Positions 12,957 to 26,100 of a stretch of DNA of 64,000 bases are shown piece by piece. The notes below the pieces were generated by a model, which saw nothing but the letters and a program-made list of their open reading frames with translations, was not told where the DNA came from and made no database searches. Both the position numbers and the translations under genes were made by a program. The DNA is from Bryopsis sp. KO-2023 (lineage: Eukaryota > Chlorophyta > Ulvophyceae > Bryopsidales > Bryopsidaceae). The DNA lies in assembly GCA_030272585.1 (NCBI GenBank), contig BSYQ01000001.1, forward strand, positions 7,254,001-7,318,000, in the 5' to 3' direction. Every line of letters begins with the position of its first letter. The first letter of the stretch is position 1.

Positions 12957-15900
12957 CTAGTTCAGCTGATTGAAGTTGTTCAGCTCCTGTCGTACCAAGT
13001 AATGGTCATCTCGAATCGCAGTTTCCAGCTCATGGACTGCTTTCCTGATTTTTGCGAAACCTCGCCAAACCACCCAACAGACGAAACACACCAGATGGGC
13101 ATTCAGCTCGATTGTTTCGCTGACATTCACTGGAAGGGTCAAAGCATATTTCAACAGCTTGCTGCTCCACCAAGGTAGCAACAGGGCAGTCAATAACCGC
13201 CCGACTACAGGGATTATCAATCGATACATGAACACCCCCAGATCCATCCTCCACAAGCCCTGTTCATGCAACAGGGCTAATTCTTGATTCAAGGGATGCC
13301 CCTGCACTGGGCCCTGGGGATTTGCTCTCTGCAAAGCAATGAGGAAATTAGTCATGCACCGAAGTGAAACTCACAGCGCTCGTTTGCACAGTGAACATTT
13401 CTGTACAACAAACACCAATTGGGCACACAGTGAACAAATGGAATGAGCCCCTCAGTCTTTCTCTACAACGGAATTTCCCTTGCATCGCAATATCGGATGG
13501 GGCAAGCCGATTTCTATGATAAGAAGCAAAAGTTACAGCAACCGCAAAAGGAAAGTGCCACCATCCGACAAAAATGAAGGATCCATAGAGGTGGAAAAAC
13601 GCACACAAATTTGAATTCCACCCATACCTGCAGTCGAGATACCCTCACATGCCACATGAGCAGCAAGATCACTCCGCTGCCCCACACCCGGGGCATGTTA
13701 ACCGGAATGACCTCCCCGCTGGTCAGCACCTTCATCGGCCTCTGAACGATTTCCACCAACAATCCTGCCAGAAAAGCAGCGACCCCTATCCAGCACACAG
13801 CAAATGCACACACTTTCAGTGTGGACAGCACCCCCTCCATTCCGTCTTGGACAGCCAGTCTCACATCCTCCCTTGCTCCGAAGTTGACAGCTCCTCGTGT
13901 GGCTTCAAGGACTGCACACAATGTCAGCATCCCGACATATGATGCAAACAGGTCGTAGGGCATGCTTGGAATCCTATGGAAAAAAAGAAACAGGGAAAGA
14001 ATACAGCCTCCAACAACCATCGTTCCGAAACAAAACAAGAATAGGTAACTGATAAAAGGCCAGAAATGAAATGGCCTGAGATGAGACTCATACCCAAACA
14101 CTCCCTTGCAGAGACCACGGCCGAGCACGACTGGAACCACCAGCATTGCGGTGTGACAGGCCATCATGGAAACTCCCCAGAGCACAGCCAACAGCCCCAA
14201 TCGAATCCCAAACCCCGGTTCGTTTTCCAGTTCAACGGTGTCCCTCTGAGCAGCTTGGCCACTGCTGCCCTCCACTTCACCAGAATTCTCCCTAGCTACC
14301 ACCTCTTCGTCCCCTTGAATGAAGTCAACTACATCTGAAAACGGCGTGGGCCATTCTTCTCCTTCAACCTCGCTTTCTCCATTCCCAACCCCCTCAGCCA
14401 CTGGGCTCTCTGGACCAATCCCTACGCCACCGTTATCCTCTAGTTGCAGATCTTCAGCATCGTCATTCTGGTGGCGGTCTCTTCTGGCCCATTTTATCAA
14501 AGCCCAAATTCCAGTCCAGGGCTCCTGCCTCCTCCCGGCAAACCGTTGATAATCATCCTCGGCCAACAGGTACTCCTCCAATCCGATGCTGGCACTCACA
14601 GCCACCAACCAATCCCTCATGTTGTCTCTCACCGCCGATCGCATGAAATGCTCGACCGTGAAAGGCAAAAACATGTGGAAAAGGAGGAGGTCGATGGGGA
14701 GCTGAGACACGGGCACCTCACCGAACAGAATTTTCACCGGATAAAGATGAGTGCAAGTGTATCTTGCCAGCCTCGCTGGGATGTGCAACAGAACCACACC
14801 CAGAGCTGAGTACACGACGCAAGAAAACAGCCAGCCCGCCATTTGCCTGAGGAACGGCTCAGAGGCCATCTCTGCGAAGGGGTCTCGATCCGGCCGAGTG
14901 GGGTCCTTCAGGAAGGGCAAGGCCCCTGGACGGAGCACCTCCCTGGAAAGTCTGACCAGCGACGTGAAACCCAGCAAGAAACCCATTCCACACAGCCAGT
15001 GGAAGAGCAGAGATACAAAGGTCACCTGGATGATAAGTCAACATACCTTTTCGAACACTTTGTGGTTGCAGCAAAAATAAATTAAGCTGATGAAAACATG
15101 ACTAATTGCTGGTTTGGATGTTGATGATGAGATAACGCACCTCTCTGAATGTTGTGGCCTTGAACACAGGGAGCATGCACAAGTGCAGCCAGTATCCGAA
15201 CCCAGCAGGGAACACGATAAGCTCCAGTACGATAACGATGCTCATTTTCACCGCCACGAAGAGACCCAACACCGTCTGCCATAGCCACCGAGAAAACGAC
15301 ACACCAGTTTCGTGGACGTGCTCCCTTCCGTTTCTTGCCCAAACCTGCCAAGCTGATCTCAGCCACATCAAAACGAAGGTCGCCATCAAAATCCACGTCC
15401 ATCCGACGGACACCACCAGCAGCTCCGAGGCATCAGGTGGGATCAACTGAGCCTCGACTTCCGACAGAATTTTCAACGAATACAAATGCAAGGGGTGTTT
15501 GGGCATTTGAATCGGGCCATCCTCGAAGCACTGGTTTTCCAACACCATCGATTCGAACGTAGGAACCGGGCAAAACGATTCCTTTCCTATTGACAGCGAA
15601 TTCTTGCCATCTTCGCTTCCGAGTATCGATCCTCCTTGTATGTACGATATCATAGACTGCCACTTGGGGATTTCTTTCAACATGGGCACCACAGCACCAA
15701 CGATGAGGCCAGCGACCGTCTTTCCAAACCATTTTGCCAGCACGGTGATCACCCAGCCCCATCTGAGGGGCACCCAGACGCACACCGAGATCATCATTCC
15801 ACAGAAAAGAATAACCGCCGACATGTTGAGGAATATGTTGTGCAGGGGGCCTTGCAAGCCCAGCACTCGCTCAAACGGCTGATCAAATTGATTGATTCGC

Positions 15901-17762
15901 TCCTCCACTCGCTCCTCCAGCTGATCCAAGTGGTTTTGAATGTTCTCCTCCCATTGCCTCAATCGATCTTGCACCATTTCTTCCCAGTGATTGAGTCGGG
16001 CATGCAGCCTCTCCTCCAGACGATTCAGACGGTTTTCGAAATTCCGGGCACAGCCATTCATCCATGCCTCCACCCCATGCAAGAAATTCTTCCAAGAATA
16101 TACATTCCTTGCTCTTGCACCCCCCTGGTCGTCGCCGTCCATCGCAGCAACTCCAGCCCCCTCGCTGCTGGAGCTTCCCGGATCTCCACCCCTAGCCTCA
16201 TATCCACCAGGAGCATTATCCTCTGGCATTCCGAACACGATTCCACCATTACCCTCATCTACGTGTCCGTCCAAGGCTGGCGCTCTGCCCAGGTTATTGT
16301 CATTGCTGTCGCTGGATTCTTCGCTCCTATGAGCCTCCATACTGAGTGTTGAACCTATGTCGCTTTCGGTGACGGAAGAGCTGTCGTCGTAGTACTCCGA
16401 CGAACCAGCCATGGTCCGTAGCTTCTCCTCAAAGAGCTCCTCCAATCTCGTGATCCACAAATCATAATGATCCTTGACATAAGTCAGCATCATCATCAGA
16501 ATGAACAGCAAGGCTGTCAATAACGACCCCTGGAAGAAGAACACGAAACTTAAATGCCGTCGAGGGAAAAAAAAAAGAAACAGAAAAAGACGTGGAGCGA
16601 GAATTGATTCTCCAAGACATTTTGCGTGGCGAGAAAATCACGGTATTTGGCTTACAGCAGATGCCAACCTGGATACAATCAAAGAGCAATGCCATCGGGG
16701 TCATCCTGGAACGTATGATTGAATCAGCCTGCATCCACAAGATGACAAAAATTCGGTTACTGAGCTGACCCATCAATAAAACATCGCCAGTAAATGATAA
16801 CCCAGATTTCGCACTTGGTTGGCAGTTTTTTCCGTCAATGATAACCACAAATATCAGTAGGGCAATTTATGCAGATGCGTTACCATTTTTGCAGGTGCGA
16901 AAGCGATCCTCCACATAAAGCATGTGGTGACAGGCAAAATCACAAGCCAGGAAACCCACACCATTAGTGCCTGCACATCAGATTCTCAATCAAATTGATT
17001 CAATCCACACATCCAAACAAACACGCAACAAGAAGACTTGACTAGAAAAAAAAAGAAAAATAATTAAAAAATCAGTATTTAAATTATGCAACAAGAAGAG
17101 GGTGTCCACCAAATTCTGTCATTCCATTTTCTAAAATTCCACCATCCTTGATTGTGTGTGGATCCATTACCCTTTGGAGGAAAACTGCTGCTGACAATCC
17201 CTTCTTCACAGCCCCCCAGATGAGCACTGTCAAAGGCAATCGAGGGGGGGCATCTTCGGCATAAATGGGTGTGAAGGAGAATTCATGTCCGCAAACCTGA
17301 ATGCATCAGCATGACAGAAATTGACGTCTACAAAAACGCAGAGGTCAGAAAAAAAAAATGCAGCAAGTTGTTTCGTTTACAAGGTGTTTCAAACGAAACC
17401 CTGGACCAAGGTTCGATGCGTTGAAGCACAAGGGCATGTGGAACGAATTGATACGTCCTCAAAGCGTCCAGAGTGCATCTCGATAAACAGCGACACAAGG
17501 AGGTGCTGACCTCACAAGCAGCTTTCCCGGAATGATTTAGCCATTGCATCAGGCAAGGCTCGTGGACGTATTTGATGCTCCCTGAACACCGACACGGATG
17601 GAAAAGGGGAGAATCCGCCTCGCTGGGCATCCTGCATATTCGACAGACGGACGCGTCGTCCTCATCCTCCCCCAGCCATTCGTCCAAACTCCCCACATCC
17701 TCAGACGACCCCTCCGCTAACAGGTCCCCGGTGGTCGCAACGTCGACTCCGGCTTCGGGCAT
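12957..17762 (-). CDS. Doa10/MARCH6-type RING-CH membrane E3 ubiquitin ligase
   Basis: An ER/inner-nuclear-membrane ligase for ER-associated degradation in yeast (Doa10), animals (MARCH6) and plants. Eight exons (17762-17511, 17296-17171, 16970-16884, 16728-16669, 16529-15141, 15025-14094, 13973-13628, 13328-12957) join in phase to 1187 residues. The RING-CH finger is complete in C4HC3 order: C40, C43, C57, C59, H67, C70, C83 and C86, the last pair split by the first intron. The usual VCGHEFSFTPIYAEDAP follows. Many hydrophobic segments come next, with an acidic loop and a charged coiled-coil insert (coded at 15867-16031). The conserved REVLRPGALPFL block and the C-terminal HYLVRQELNNF match the family. 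The ATG at 17762 was chosen because the upstream in-frame codon is GTG. A small exon inside 13627-13329 cannot be excluded. Confidence 0.93.
15867..16031 (-). repeat. Five tandem 11-residue repeats inside the Doa10/MARCH6 CDS
   Basis: Five consecutive 33-bp units encode RLNRLEERLHA, RLNHWEEMVQD, RLRQWEENIQN, HLDQLEERVEE and RINQFDQPFER with no gaps. The pattern R/H-L/I-x-x-hydrophobic-acidic is typical of an 11-residue amphipathic or coiled-coil repeat. It sits in the soluble loop just before a membrane segment. Confidence 0.9.
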
Positions 17763-18707
17763 GCTCACGGTTCCTTTCAGACGCAGAGCGCTGCGCCCTT
17801 CAGCTCAGGAATCGTTCGTGTATTTCTGAATCCAACAGCCTGGTGGAGTTTCTTGACTGTCGGGAAAATCCGCGCGTTCTAAGGTGACGCGACAACGTAA
17901 AAACGAAAGAATATTTATAATAATGACCTGTCACGGAGCTGGTTGGGGTTGGAATCGTTGGTGGACCTGGCAGGACATTTGTGGTGGAATTTGAGTTGGA
18001 AACAGCTGGAAGGAATGGAATGCAACCAGGATATTTCGTTCTATGTTGGATGGTTTTTTTTTCCTTTCTGCGAAAGCCACTTCCTTGCACGTTCACACAC
18101 AGAGAGCAAATTGTTGCAGACTGAACGACCAGCAACAATCCTGCTGGGAAGCAAGCGGTTGTTCGAGTCCTGCACGATTTCGATTGTGGAAAAATTGTTT
18201 CCTTGTTTGTTTTGGTGTCTCTTCCGCCATCCGAACCCCGCTGGCACGAATTGCTGTTTCAAAAACAATTGGCTTTTGCAGTTGAAGGTCAACAGGACCG
18301 TTGACTGGCGTGGGTGTTCTTTGTTCACCAAGGCTGATATCTCTGAAACAGAGGAAAGGGGAGAATTGTGATAAAGTTGCTATCGATCGCACGCGTCAGT
18401 TGACGTTCTTCAGGAGGTTGTTACGTTATCGATGTTTTAGACTTGAGCAGAGAAGTCGGTTGGAAACGGTTGAGCAGGCATACACTTGCAGCACTCTCGT
18501 GATCGAAATGGATTGAAGGGAGAGGAATTGTTCAGCCCTGTGTAGATCTCTTGTGCGAAGCCGTCCGCTCGCGAAATAAGCTCCTGTAAGTTGAGAAACC
18601 AAAGAAATGCCAAGGGAAATAACCCTTTGAGACGCTTTATTGAAGTGCGATTCTACAGAGACTCAGTAATGAGTCTTCATTGTTTCATTATCGACTAAAC
18701 AGATCCA
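17763..18707. promoter_or_regulatory. Divergent intergenic region, MARCH6 / IQ-protein pair
   Basis: About 945 bp between two divergent start codons. No coding exon could be linked to either gene and no defined element was recognised. Confidence 0.4.
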
Positions 18708-21156
18708 ATGGCGGCTCTCGCTAGAGAGTTGAGAAGGAAAAATGCCAAGTACATTAGCAAGCCACATGATTCCCACAACGACCCGCTTCTCCCCACTCCA
18801 CCACCTTCAAAGTTTGAAAGAAGCTCCTTGCAAACGACTTCGCGATCCAGAGTAAGACACGGTACAAATGGGGTTGCACCAGGTTTTTCTTTATGCAAGC
18901 GTCCACTGGCCTCTTCTCACAGTGCAAAACAACATTCTTCAACACAAGAAATGAACACGAAGAAATAACATTCTTCTTTCTAATTTAGGTCCGAAAGCTG
19001 TCCAGGGGCACGAAGAAAAGTCCGTGAGTTGGCTTAGCAGTGAAAGGGGGCCAGATCGAAGGGCGGCTGTAGAAATTCAAGAAACACTGAGGTACATCTC
19101 CAATATTGGCCTTCAGTTCAAAACTCTTTTTGGGCAAGTCAATATCCAGTCTATCTCAGCAAGTGAACGACTGTTTTCGAGGCGATCGTGCTATGTTCGA
19201 TTGTTCAGTGCCTCAGGTGCAGGCCGTCAAACAATTCGTTTTCAAGGCTTCCGAACACTGTCAAAAGACAGCCACGGAGCGCCTCCAAGGCTACAGCCAG
19301 AGATGGCGCTTTCAAAGACGCACCAATGTTTCCCTCCATCCCCTCGGCATGTTCTGAATCGAAAGGGCTTCCATCGTCGCGAGCATCCACCAGGAAATCC
19401 AGTGCAGCGAGCCACAAAGTACATTCTGTCAGCACCCAGACCACCTCCCAAAATCTTGTTTTTTCCAATTGCAACATAGTAATTGCTTTCTTTCATCCCC
19501 AGCGCAACACCCCTCAAAAACCTCAAAGAGAATGGAGCAATGCCCGAGCGCCTAAATCACGATCTGCGAGTCATTTGTCGACCCCTCGAAGATTTGATGA
19601 TGGGGACGCAAGACTGCAAGTGCTGCATCTCGAGAATCAAGCTATCAAGGCCGTCAAGGCTCGGGAGGATTGCCTCGAACGCCTGTTTATTTGTGCGGAG
19701 AAGGTGGACGACACCACAAAATCAAGTGGAGGCTGGCTATCCAAAAATGATCCTATTGTCAGGTTGTTTTACAGGTAAGCAAAGCTGTGGAAATAATGGA
19801 TGTGGGTCGTTGAACTTGTTTGGAACATCCACTCTCATGGTATTGGGTGTTTGCAGACTCGTATCAACGTTGCGCGACAAAACAATCGTGGCTGTCGAGA
19901 CCATCTCTGCGTTTCAACGCCTGACGTCCGCAACCTCGCCATTCGCGTTCAAGTACGTCACAATTGATCGGGGCAACGATTTGGTCTACACGTCTTTACG
20001 TTGTCTATGCACCAGCAAGCATCCATTCTCGAATATATACAGGGGTGTCAACTATCTTCGCAAAATGGGCCCGGATCTTGCGTTCCTGGATGAGGTGGAG
20101 TTCGTCAGGCGCCGCCTTCGCGAACAAAGCGTCGTCAAGGATCCCTTCCTGAGGCTTCTCACGCCAAATGGAATTCCTTTCGATGAGATCACGGTCGCTG
20201 ACTTGCAGCGTGGGGGCCGTGTCAACACAGTTGCCCTCAGAATACGGATGGCAGCAAAAGTTATGGAACACGACGCACAACACAACCCAGTCGAGGACGT
20301 GGATATATATTCAAGCTACCAGTATTCCACAGGGGAGGGACCTTTGCGTTCAAAATCTGCAAGGATAAACAAGGTGGGTATTGTGGCACGACCTCGACTG
20401 ATTCTCTGGAGCTACAGTGGGTTGGTGAAGTGCCGAAAGGTCAAACATTTCTTGTGTCCTTTCACCCTCACTTCGAAATAGGTGCCTGGTCAGAGCTTGT
20501 ATACTATCGTGGATTCGGCGGCTAGGACGATTCAGTCAGTTTTCCGGGGTTTCATAAAAAGGAGATCGGCGAAGGCAACGCGGGGTGCTTACGTTGAGGT
20601 GCAACAGGGTGTGGAGGAATCGAGCTTGAGAGATCAGGTCAGCTGATACTCCAGCGTGCATCCCATCCCTCCGATCAGAAAACCCATCGTTTTTGTACTG
20701 ACGCCCAGTGCCTGGCATCGTTTGACAGTTGGGGAGATGGAGCGAGACGAATTCAGAAAACGATGAAGTCGACGCAGTCTTGGATGCAGTGTTGGAATCG
20801 TTAGAGCCACCCTACGTGGATGCATTTCCCCCTGGAGCATTCACAGTCGAGCAGTGGCAATGCCAACGACCGCTTGCGCTCACGGCTCCACAGACGGTCA
20901 GTGCACGGTTATGTGGAGGCCAGAGTCATTGTTGAGAAAATGGGAAAAAGTGGAGCAACGCTTCTCTTAATTGACAATTTCATGACACGTTATTATCCAG
21001 GCTCGCAGACGACCAGGAAAAGAATCTACTGAAGAAGATGAAGTGGATTACATAGTGGATGCCATGATCGATTCTCTTGAAGGTCCATACGAGAATCATT
21101 ACATGAAGGGGACGTTCACGGTTGCAGGGTGGGAGCTCGACCGTCATTTCATGTGA
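18708..21156 (+). CDS. IQ-motif protein with duplicated C-terminal exon, function unknown
   Basis: Well-supported exons are 18708-18851, 18989-19023, 19503-19774, 19857-20373, 20482-20637, 20729-20896 and 21001-21156. A middle exon 19150-19216 fits the phases, but 19024-19502 is the least certain part. With it the product is about 504 residues. The N-terminal third is Ser/Arg-rich and probably disordered. The centre is mixed helical (LENQAIKAVKAREDCLERL) followed by a domain I cannot name. Exon 20482-20637 carries an IQ calmodulin-binding motif, AARTIQSVFRGFIKRR. The last two exons encode related segments, NDEVDAVLDAVLESLEPPY and EDEVDYIVDAMIDSLEGPY, each followed by a G-x-FTV-x-x-W block: a tandem exon duplication. 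A calmodulin- or myosin-light-chain-binding scaffold is possible, but function is unknown. Confidence 0.62.
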
Positions 21157-21667
21157 ATACCAAAAAAATATTCAGAAAAAGGGTGGAGAATATGGCTGCA
21201 GAAGCATGCATGATCTACACCACTGATCAAGGGATTTTGACGTCTTTCATCATCTGGGCAGCCGCTGTTCCGAGTCGCCTGTTTTCCCACTCTTTGTCCT
21301 CCCTGTAAAATAGATTAAAGAAGTCAATGTGGGGTCGGGGGTTTCATGGATCTTTACTGCGTTGATGTCAGACATAGCATGGATGGGTGTGGTTGTGTGG
21401 GAGGGATTTACACAGCAAAATGTGTTTTTTCGTTTCGGTTTTTTAAAAGGAATGTTCGGATTGAGGTCGACTTGAAAGAATATGGACTGTCGACGAAACA
21501 TACCTATCATCTGTCTGTGGCTTGCTTTTCTGCTCCGGCAACAATGGCTGATCATCGTTGGCAGATTCCTCTACACTACAATGCACACAATGGAATCACC
21601 CTGTGCTCAATCAAAACCAAAACCTGGGTCAAATATATGTATATATATATATGTAAATGAGAAATGA

Positions 21668-23077
21668 TCAGAACAGATGTTTCTGACTGAACATCCACTG
21701 CATACCGCTGGACAGCTCCTTTGACTGGGCGTTGCTTTCATCGGTTGATGCAGTGGCTCCCTGGACCGCTTTTCGTTGTCCGCTGGACACCCATTTTCTC
21801 TTCAAAATCAGTATATCGACTGACGGATGCTGATATGTTGGATGCATCTGGGAATGCGACACTTTTCTGATGGTGAAATGCTCCCCAAACGCACTCATAA
21901 ATTCATCTTGGACCGACTCCGAACGGAGTTCATTGACCACCAGAACTGTCTCCACAGCACACCGTCGGGAATCAGTTTTCTGCAGGGCCAATTATTTCAG
22001 CACATCATTTTGAGGCAATTATGCGCACCCACCTGTTGACTTGTTGTCGGTGATGGCAAGGATGGTGGCAAGAAAATCATGAAGGTGATTCTCGTGGTAA
22101 ACGCAATCCGCAGCCAAGACGTAGTCAAAGGGAACCTCCAATGAAGAGCATTGTTCTCGATTGGTCCAGTCCAGCTCTGCTACACTAATCCTACCAACGC
22201 CATTTTCGAAGGGGGACCCTGCAACACCACAAAAATCAAGTCATGTGTGGAAGGACAACGGCTGATTTCTGTTTGTTGATGCTTGCACAGATTGTCAAGC
22301 GCAAGACTGAAGAATCCATTGTTTGACTAGGCTGCAAACCAGTCCCCCCCCCCAAAAAAATTACCTCATTGATCCGAAAAGCCACTGCCCACTCACCCAT
22401 CAATGCGGTTGGGGACATGTTGCGCTCGACATTCTTTCTCAAGAGTGGAAGCACCTCTTTCAGGTCAGTCAGAACCACTTCTTTACACCCCAGCAACATG
22501 AATGCCATTCCACCAAGGCCCATCCCAGAGCCCAGTTCGATGGCCCTTTTCGACCACACTCGCTTCTTCGAGAATTCGCCTTTCAAGGAATTCTACAAAT
22601 GGAGCAAAAAAGATGATGACTCATCAGCAACACTGACTAACAACACTGGAATGAACACTGGGGAACTGTTAAAAGCAGAATCATGTCGGTACTTGGATTG
22701 TTTCGGTGGAGAAGACTGACCTTTTCCAGATATTTCGCCAAAACTATGGACGCATCCCACACAGTCGTCCCCAGGTTTTCTGAATTAGGATCCTGAGATA
22801 GACGAAACGGGTACCTGGTGGCACCAATGTGCATGCAATGTTCACACAGTGATGTTGATTTCGAGGCCAAGAACTGAACACACACTCTTGTTGAAGGCAA
22901 GGGATTCTGTTCTGCCTCCAGACCAGCATGTTATGTTCTGCAGGAAAACCATAAAATTCTGCTGCCTTACCCTAAAACTTCCTGCTCCACCACCGTGGAG
23001 AAATGCGTGTTCCATCGCTCCCAATCCGCCATTCTCCCCGTCAGAAAAAACATCAACAGCTGTCGAGCCATTTCCAT
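21668..23077 (-). CDS. METTL21-type (Methyltransf_16) protein lysine methyltransferase
   Basis: S-adenosylmethionine-dependent methyltransferase of the METTL21 group, which in other organisms methylates lysines of chaperones and elongation factors; the substrate here is unknown. Exons 23077-22971, 22814-22721, 22592-22397, 22218-22033 and 21945-21668 join in phase to 286 residues. Family marks in order: GTTVWDASIVLAKYLE, the SAM-binding AIELGSGMGLGGMAFMLLG, the acidic VVLTD, and FDYVLAADCVYHENH at the motif-4 position. The late strand-helix TVLVVNELRSESVQDEF precedes FTIRKV, as in METTL21A. The first exon (MEMARQLL) was chosen because its phase-2 end fits exon 2. An alternative 3' end splices from 21699 or 21703 to an exon at 21302-21227, changing only the basic tail. 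It shares a 119-bp upstream region with GPATCH1. Confidence 0.85.
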
Positions 23078-23196
23078 CAAATATCACTGCTGAATGAAAC
23101 TCGTTAGTCCATCAATCCGTACAATGGGCGTCGCATCCCATCCAAGACGACCTTGCCAACGGATTTCTGTAGTCTGAGAGGGGAAGGGAGAAAACA
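23078..23196. promoter_or_regulatory. Compact bidirectional promoter region, METTL21 / GPATCH1
   Basis: Only 119 bp separate the two divergent start codons, so both core promoters and 5' leaders must lie here or overlap coding sequence. Confidence 0.55.
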
Positions 23197-26100
23197 ATGG
23201 GCCCGGAAAGCGATGGTGAGGACTACGTGTACTTCGGGAAACCTTTGGAGGATGCGGCTGCACCCGTCCGTGGGTTTTACAAAGCACCACAGGACCCCAC
23301 GAAAACCAGAGCACTGCCTGTGTGGGAGCAGGAGGTCACAGACGAAGAGGGAAGGAAAAGATTCCATGGAGCATTCACTGGAGGATTCAGTGCTGGATTC
23401 TATAACTCAGTTGGAAGCAAGGTGAGTCCAGTGGATCAGATGTTGGCAGATTTCCACATTGCCATTAATTCTCCCTGAAGTGGATGTTGTGAAAAATGAA
23501 AATTTGAATATGGGGTGAACATCGATGTGTTGATGGTTTCCAGGAAGGCTTTGCTCCGGCTTCGTTTCGAACATCGAGGTCTGATAGATCGACCTTTGCT
23601 AAGCAATCCATCGAGGATTTCATGGATGAAGAGGAACTGGAGGAAAGAAACAAAACAAGCCTGACAACCAAGGTGCCAAGATGCCGAAAGCATAGAAAAA
23701 GCATGGAAAAGCATAGAAAATCGGATCAGTGGGTGGTCATCTCCTCCTGCCAGATGTTCAAAATTCAAACCCACTGTTGAAGCCATCCTTGGGAACGAGG
23801 AAGAGTATCGTTCTTTTGAATTGCATGGTGAGTCAAATCAGCTCGTTTAACCTCATGTTTCTTTCTGTGGGCAGGGGGATTATGACACTTTTGCAGCTGG
23901 GGCTGCAGAAAAAGCTAAACAAGATGCTGAACGCAATTCAGAATCGAGGAAATCCTTGATTCCTGGTCCAGTCATCGAGGAGTTGATCCAACCAGTCTCG
24001 GAATCCATTGGAGTCAAGCTCCTGCAAAAGATGGGCTGGAGGCAAGGGAAAGGATTGGGGGAGCAAAACCAACCCCAACAGCAGGTTTCACGCTGGGGTC
24101 AGGAATCCAATGTGCTGGCTGAAAACGTCCCCTTATTCCTCCTCAAGCCAAAGGTACTTCAGAAAAAACTGTTATTTCTTAGGTTGAATTTAATTTAATT
24201 CCACATGATGGCTGTGCTGGTGGTTTTCAAACTGGCGGTCACCCACGTTTCATTTCTTTTCCCAGTCAGACTTGCACGGGTTGGGGTACGATCCATTCAA
24301 GGATGCCGAGGAATTCCGTAAAGCGAAGTCTTCAGAAAAATCGAAGCGAGCGTCTGTGAAGAGGACCCGAGGGGTGGCTTTCGGGGTGGGGGTGCTGGAA
24401 GAGACGGATCAGTTTGGGGAAGTGGATGACTACGTCGTCGAAGCTGGGGCCAGGAGAAACGAAGAGTTTGATTTCGAAATTGGCTCAGAGGAGTCCGATG
24501 AGGGGGAGCATGCACACAGAGGGTTCCACAGGTTCGCTGATTCTACTGCAATTTGTTGTGTTATGGTATTTCAGAAATCTTGTTCCCTGCTGGACTGGAC
24601 CCTGCTATCTTAGGCTGAAAGAGTTGCTGAAGCAGTGCAATTGTGGTTGTGATTCTCCCAGGTCCAGGGGTAAAATGCAGCGCCTAGGCTTCAGTCAACC
24701 AAAGAGACTGGAATCAGCGGCTTCGTCCTACACATCCAGATCTTTCATACCTGGGTTTCGGCTTTCCTCCACCATGGTGCAGCCGAGAATGTATCCAGCC
24801 CCTCAAGTCCCACACAGTTTCGTTCCACAACACAAATCCAACCGAAGCGAACAAACAAATCCGGTCCCTGCAGGAGCTCCATCTTCCAAACCACCCAAAA
24901 ATCCAGATTTGCTGAAAGCTATCAACACTTTGGCGCTGTACGTCGCCAAGAATGGTCCAAGTTTTGAAGCTTTGGCCAGAGAACGGCATTTATCGGACGC
25001 CAGATTTGCATTTCTGTTCGGGGGAGAGGGGGTGGAGTATTACAAGTGGAAAGTTCTGGACGAGAAGGTGAGATCAAATACATCGCTGAGTGTCTGACAT
25101 GAAAGAGGATTCACCTTTCCTTTGCTGTTGCAGTTTGGTGCAGTTGAACCATTGAGTTCTCGATAAATCCTGTGAATGATTCCTCCCCTCAGATTAAATT
25201 GAGGAAACCTGGAGCGAATCCGGCTCAGAGATCGCAGCCTTTGTCGGCAGCGGAACGAGGCAAAATGCTTGGAGAGGAAGAACTGCCCAAAGGTTCGCAA
25301 GAAAAACCCTCCTCCGCTGCACCGGATGATGCCAAATGGAAAATCCCCAGCCGGGCTGTTACCTCCAGACCGTATCTGCTGGACATAGCCGAATCCGACA
25401 GAAAAATGCTCCAGGATGTTTTGAAGAGCAATTTTGTGAGGTGATGGCGGTGAAGCCCGTTTTGGGTTTGGTAATGGAAGCAGATCTTTTTGTGTTTTCT
25501 TTGTCTGTGAATGTCTGTTTTGACTCGTGTGTGTGTTTGGTCGGATGGATGCAGGGGATCTACTCAGGATTTAATCGTGAATGAACCACCAAAAGGGGGA
25601 CTTCGGGCTCCGGCTCCTCGCCCCGTTGAAGTGCCAAAGGAGGAAGGTTTGCAAATCGAAAGCACGACATCCTCCACAAGAATAGATGATGAGCGAGGCT
25701 CCTCTATAGCACCTGTTCGACGTGTGGAGGAGTGGAGACCGGCTCCCCTCTTGTGCAAACGATTTGACATCAAGGATCCTTTTGCAGGCGTCAAATGGAC
25801 AGGGGACACGGAGCCGAAGTTTCAAACGTATCAGATCAATCTGCCACAAACCTTGGGTAAGAGCTGTTGCTTTCCCTGACAGTTGATACCGACATTGGGA
25901 GATTGGCAAAATAAAGAGAAGTGAATTTTCCATTGTAGTATTATAATCCTGTGGTCTAAGGAGGTCCTGTTCGCATTCCCAGGTCAGCCGCCTGCAGAGG
26001 ATGTCTCGGCCCCTCCAAGAAAAGTGGAAGAGGTACGGGTTGAGTTCACATATATACGGGTTGAGTTGATTTCTTCGTCGCAGCAAATACTTATGTCGAA

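Noticed and set aside
23758-23827. Possible extra GPATCH1 exon
   Set aside because: Phases do not fit, and direct joining of 23672 to 23875 restores the order seen in plant TOUGH.
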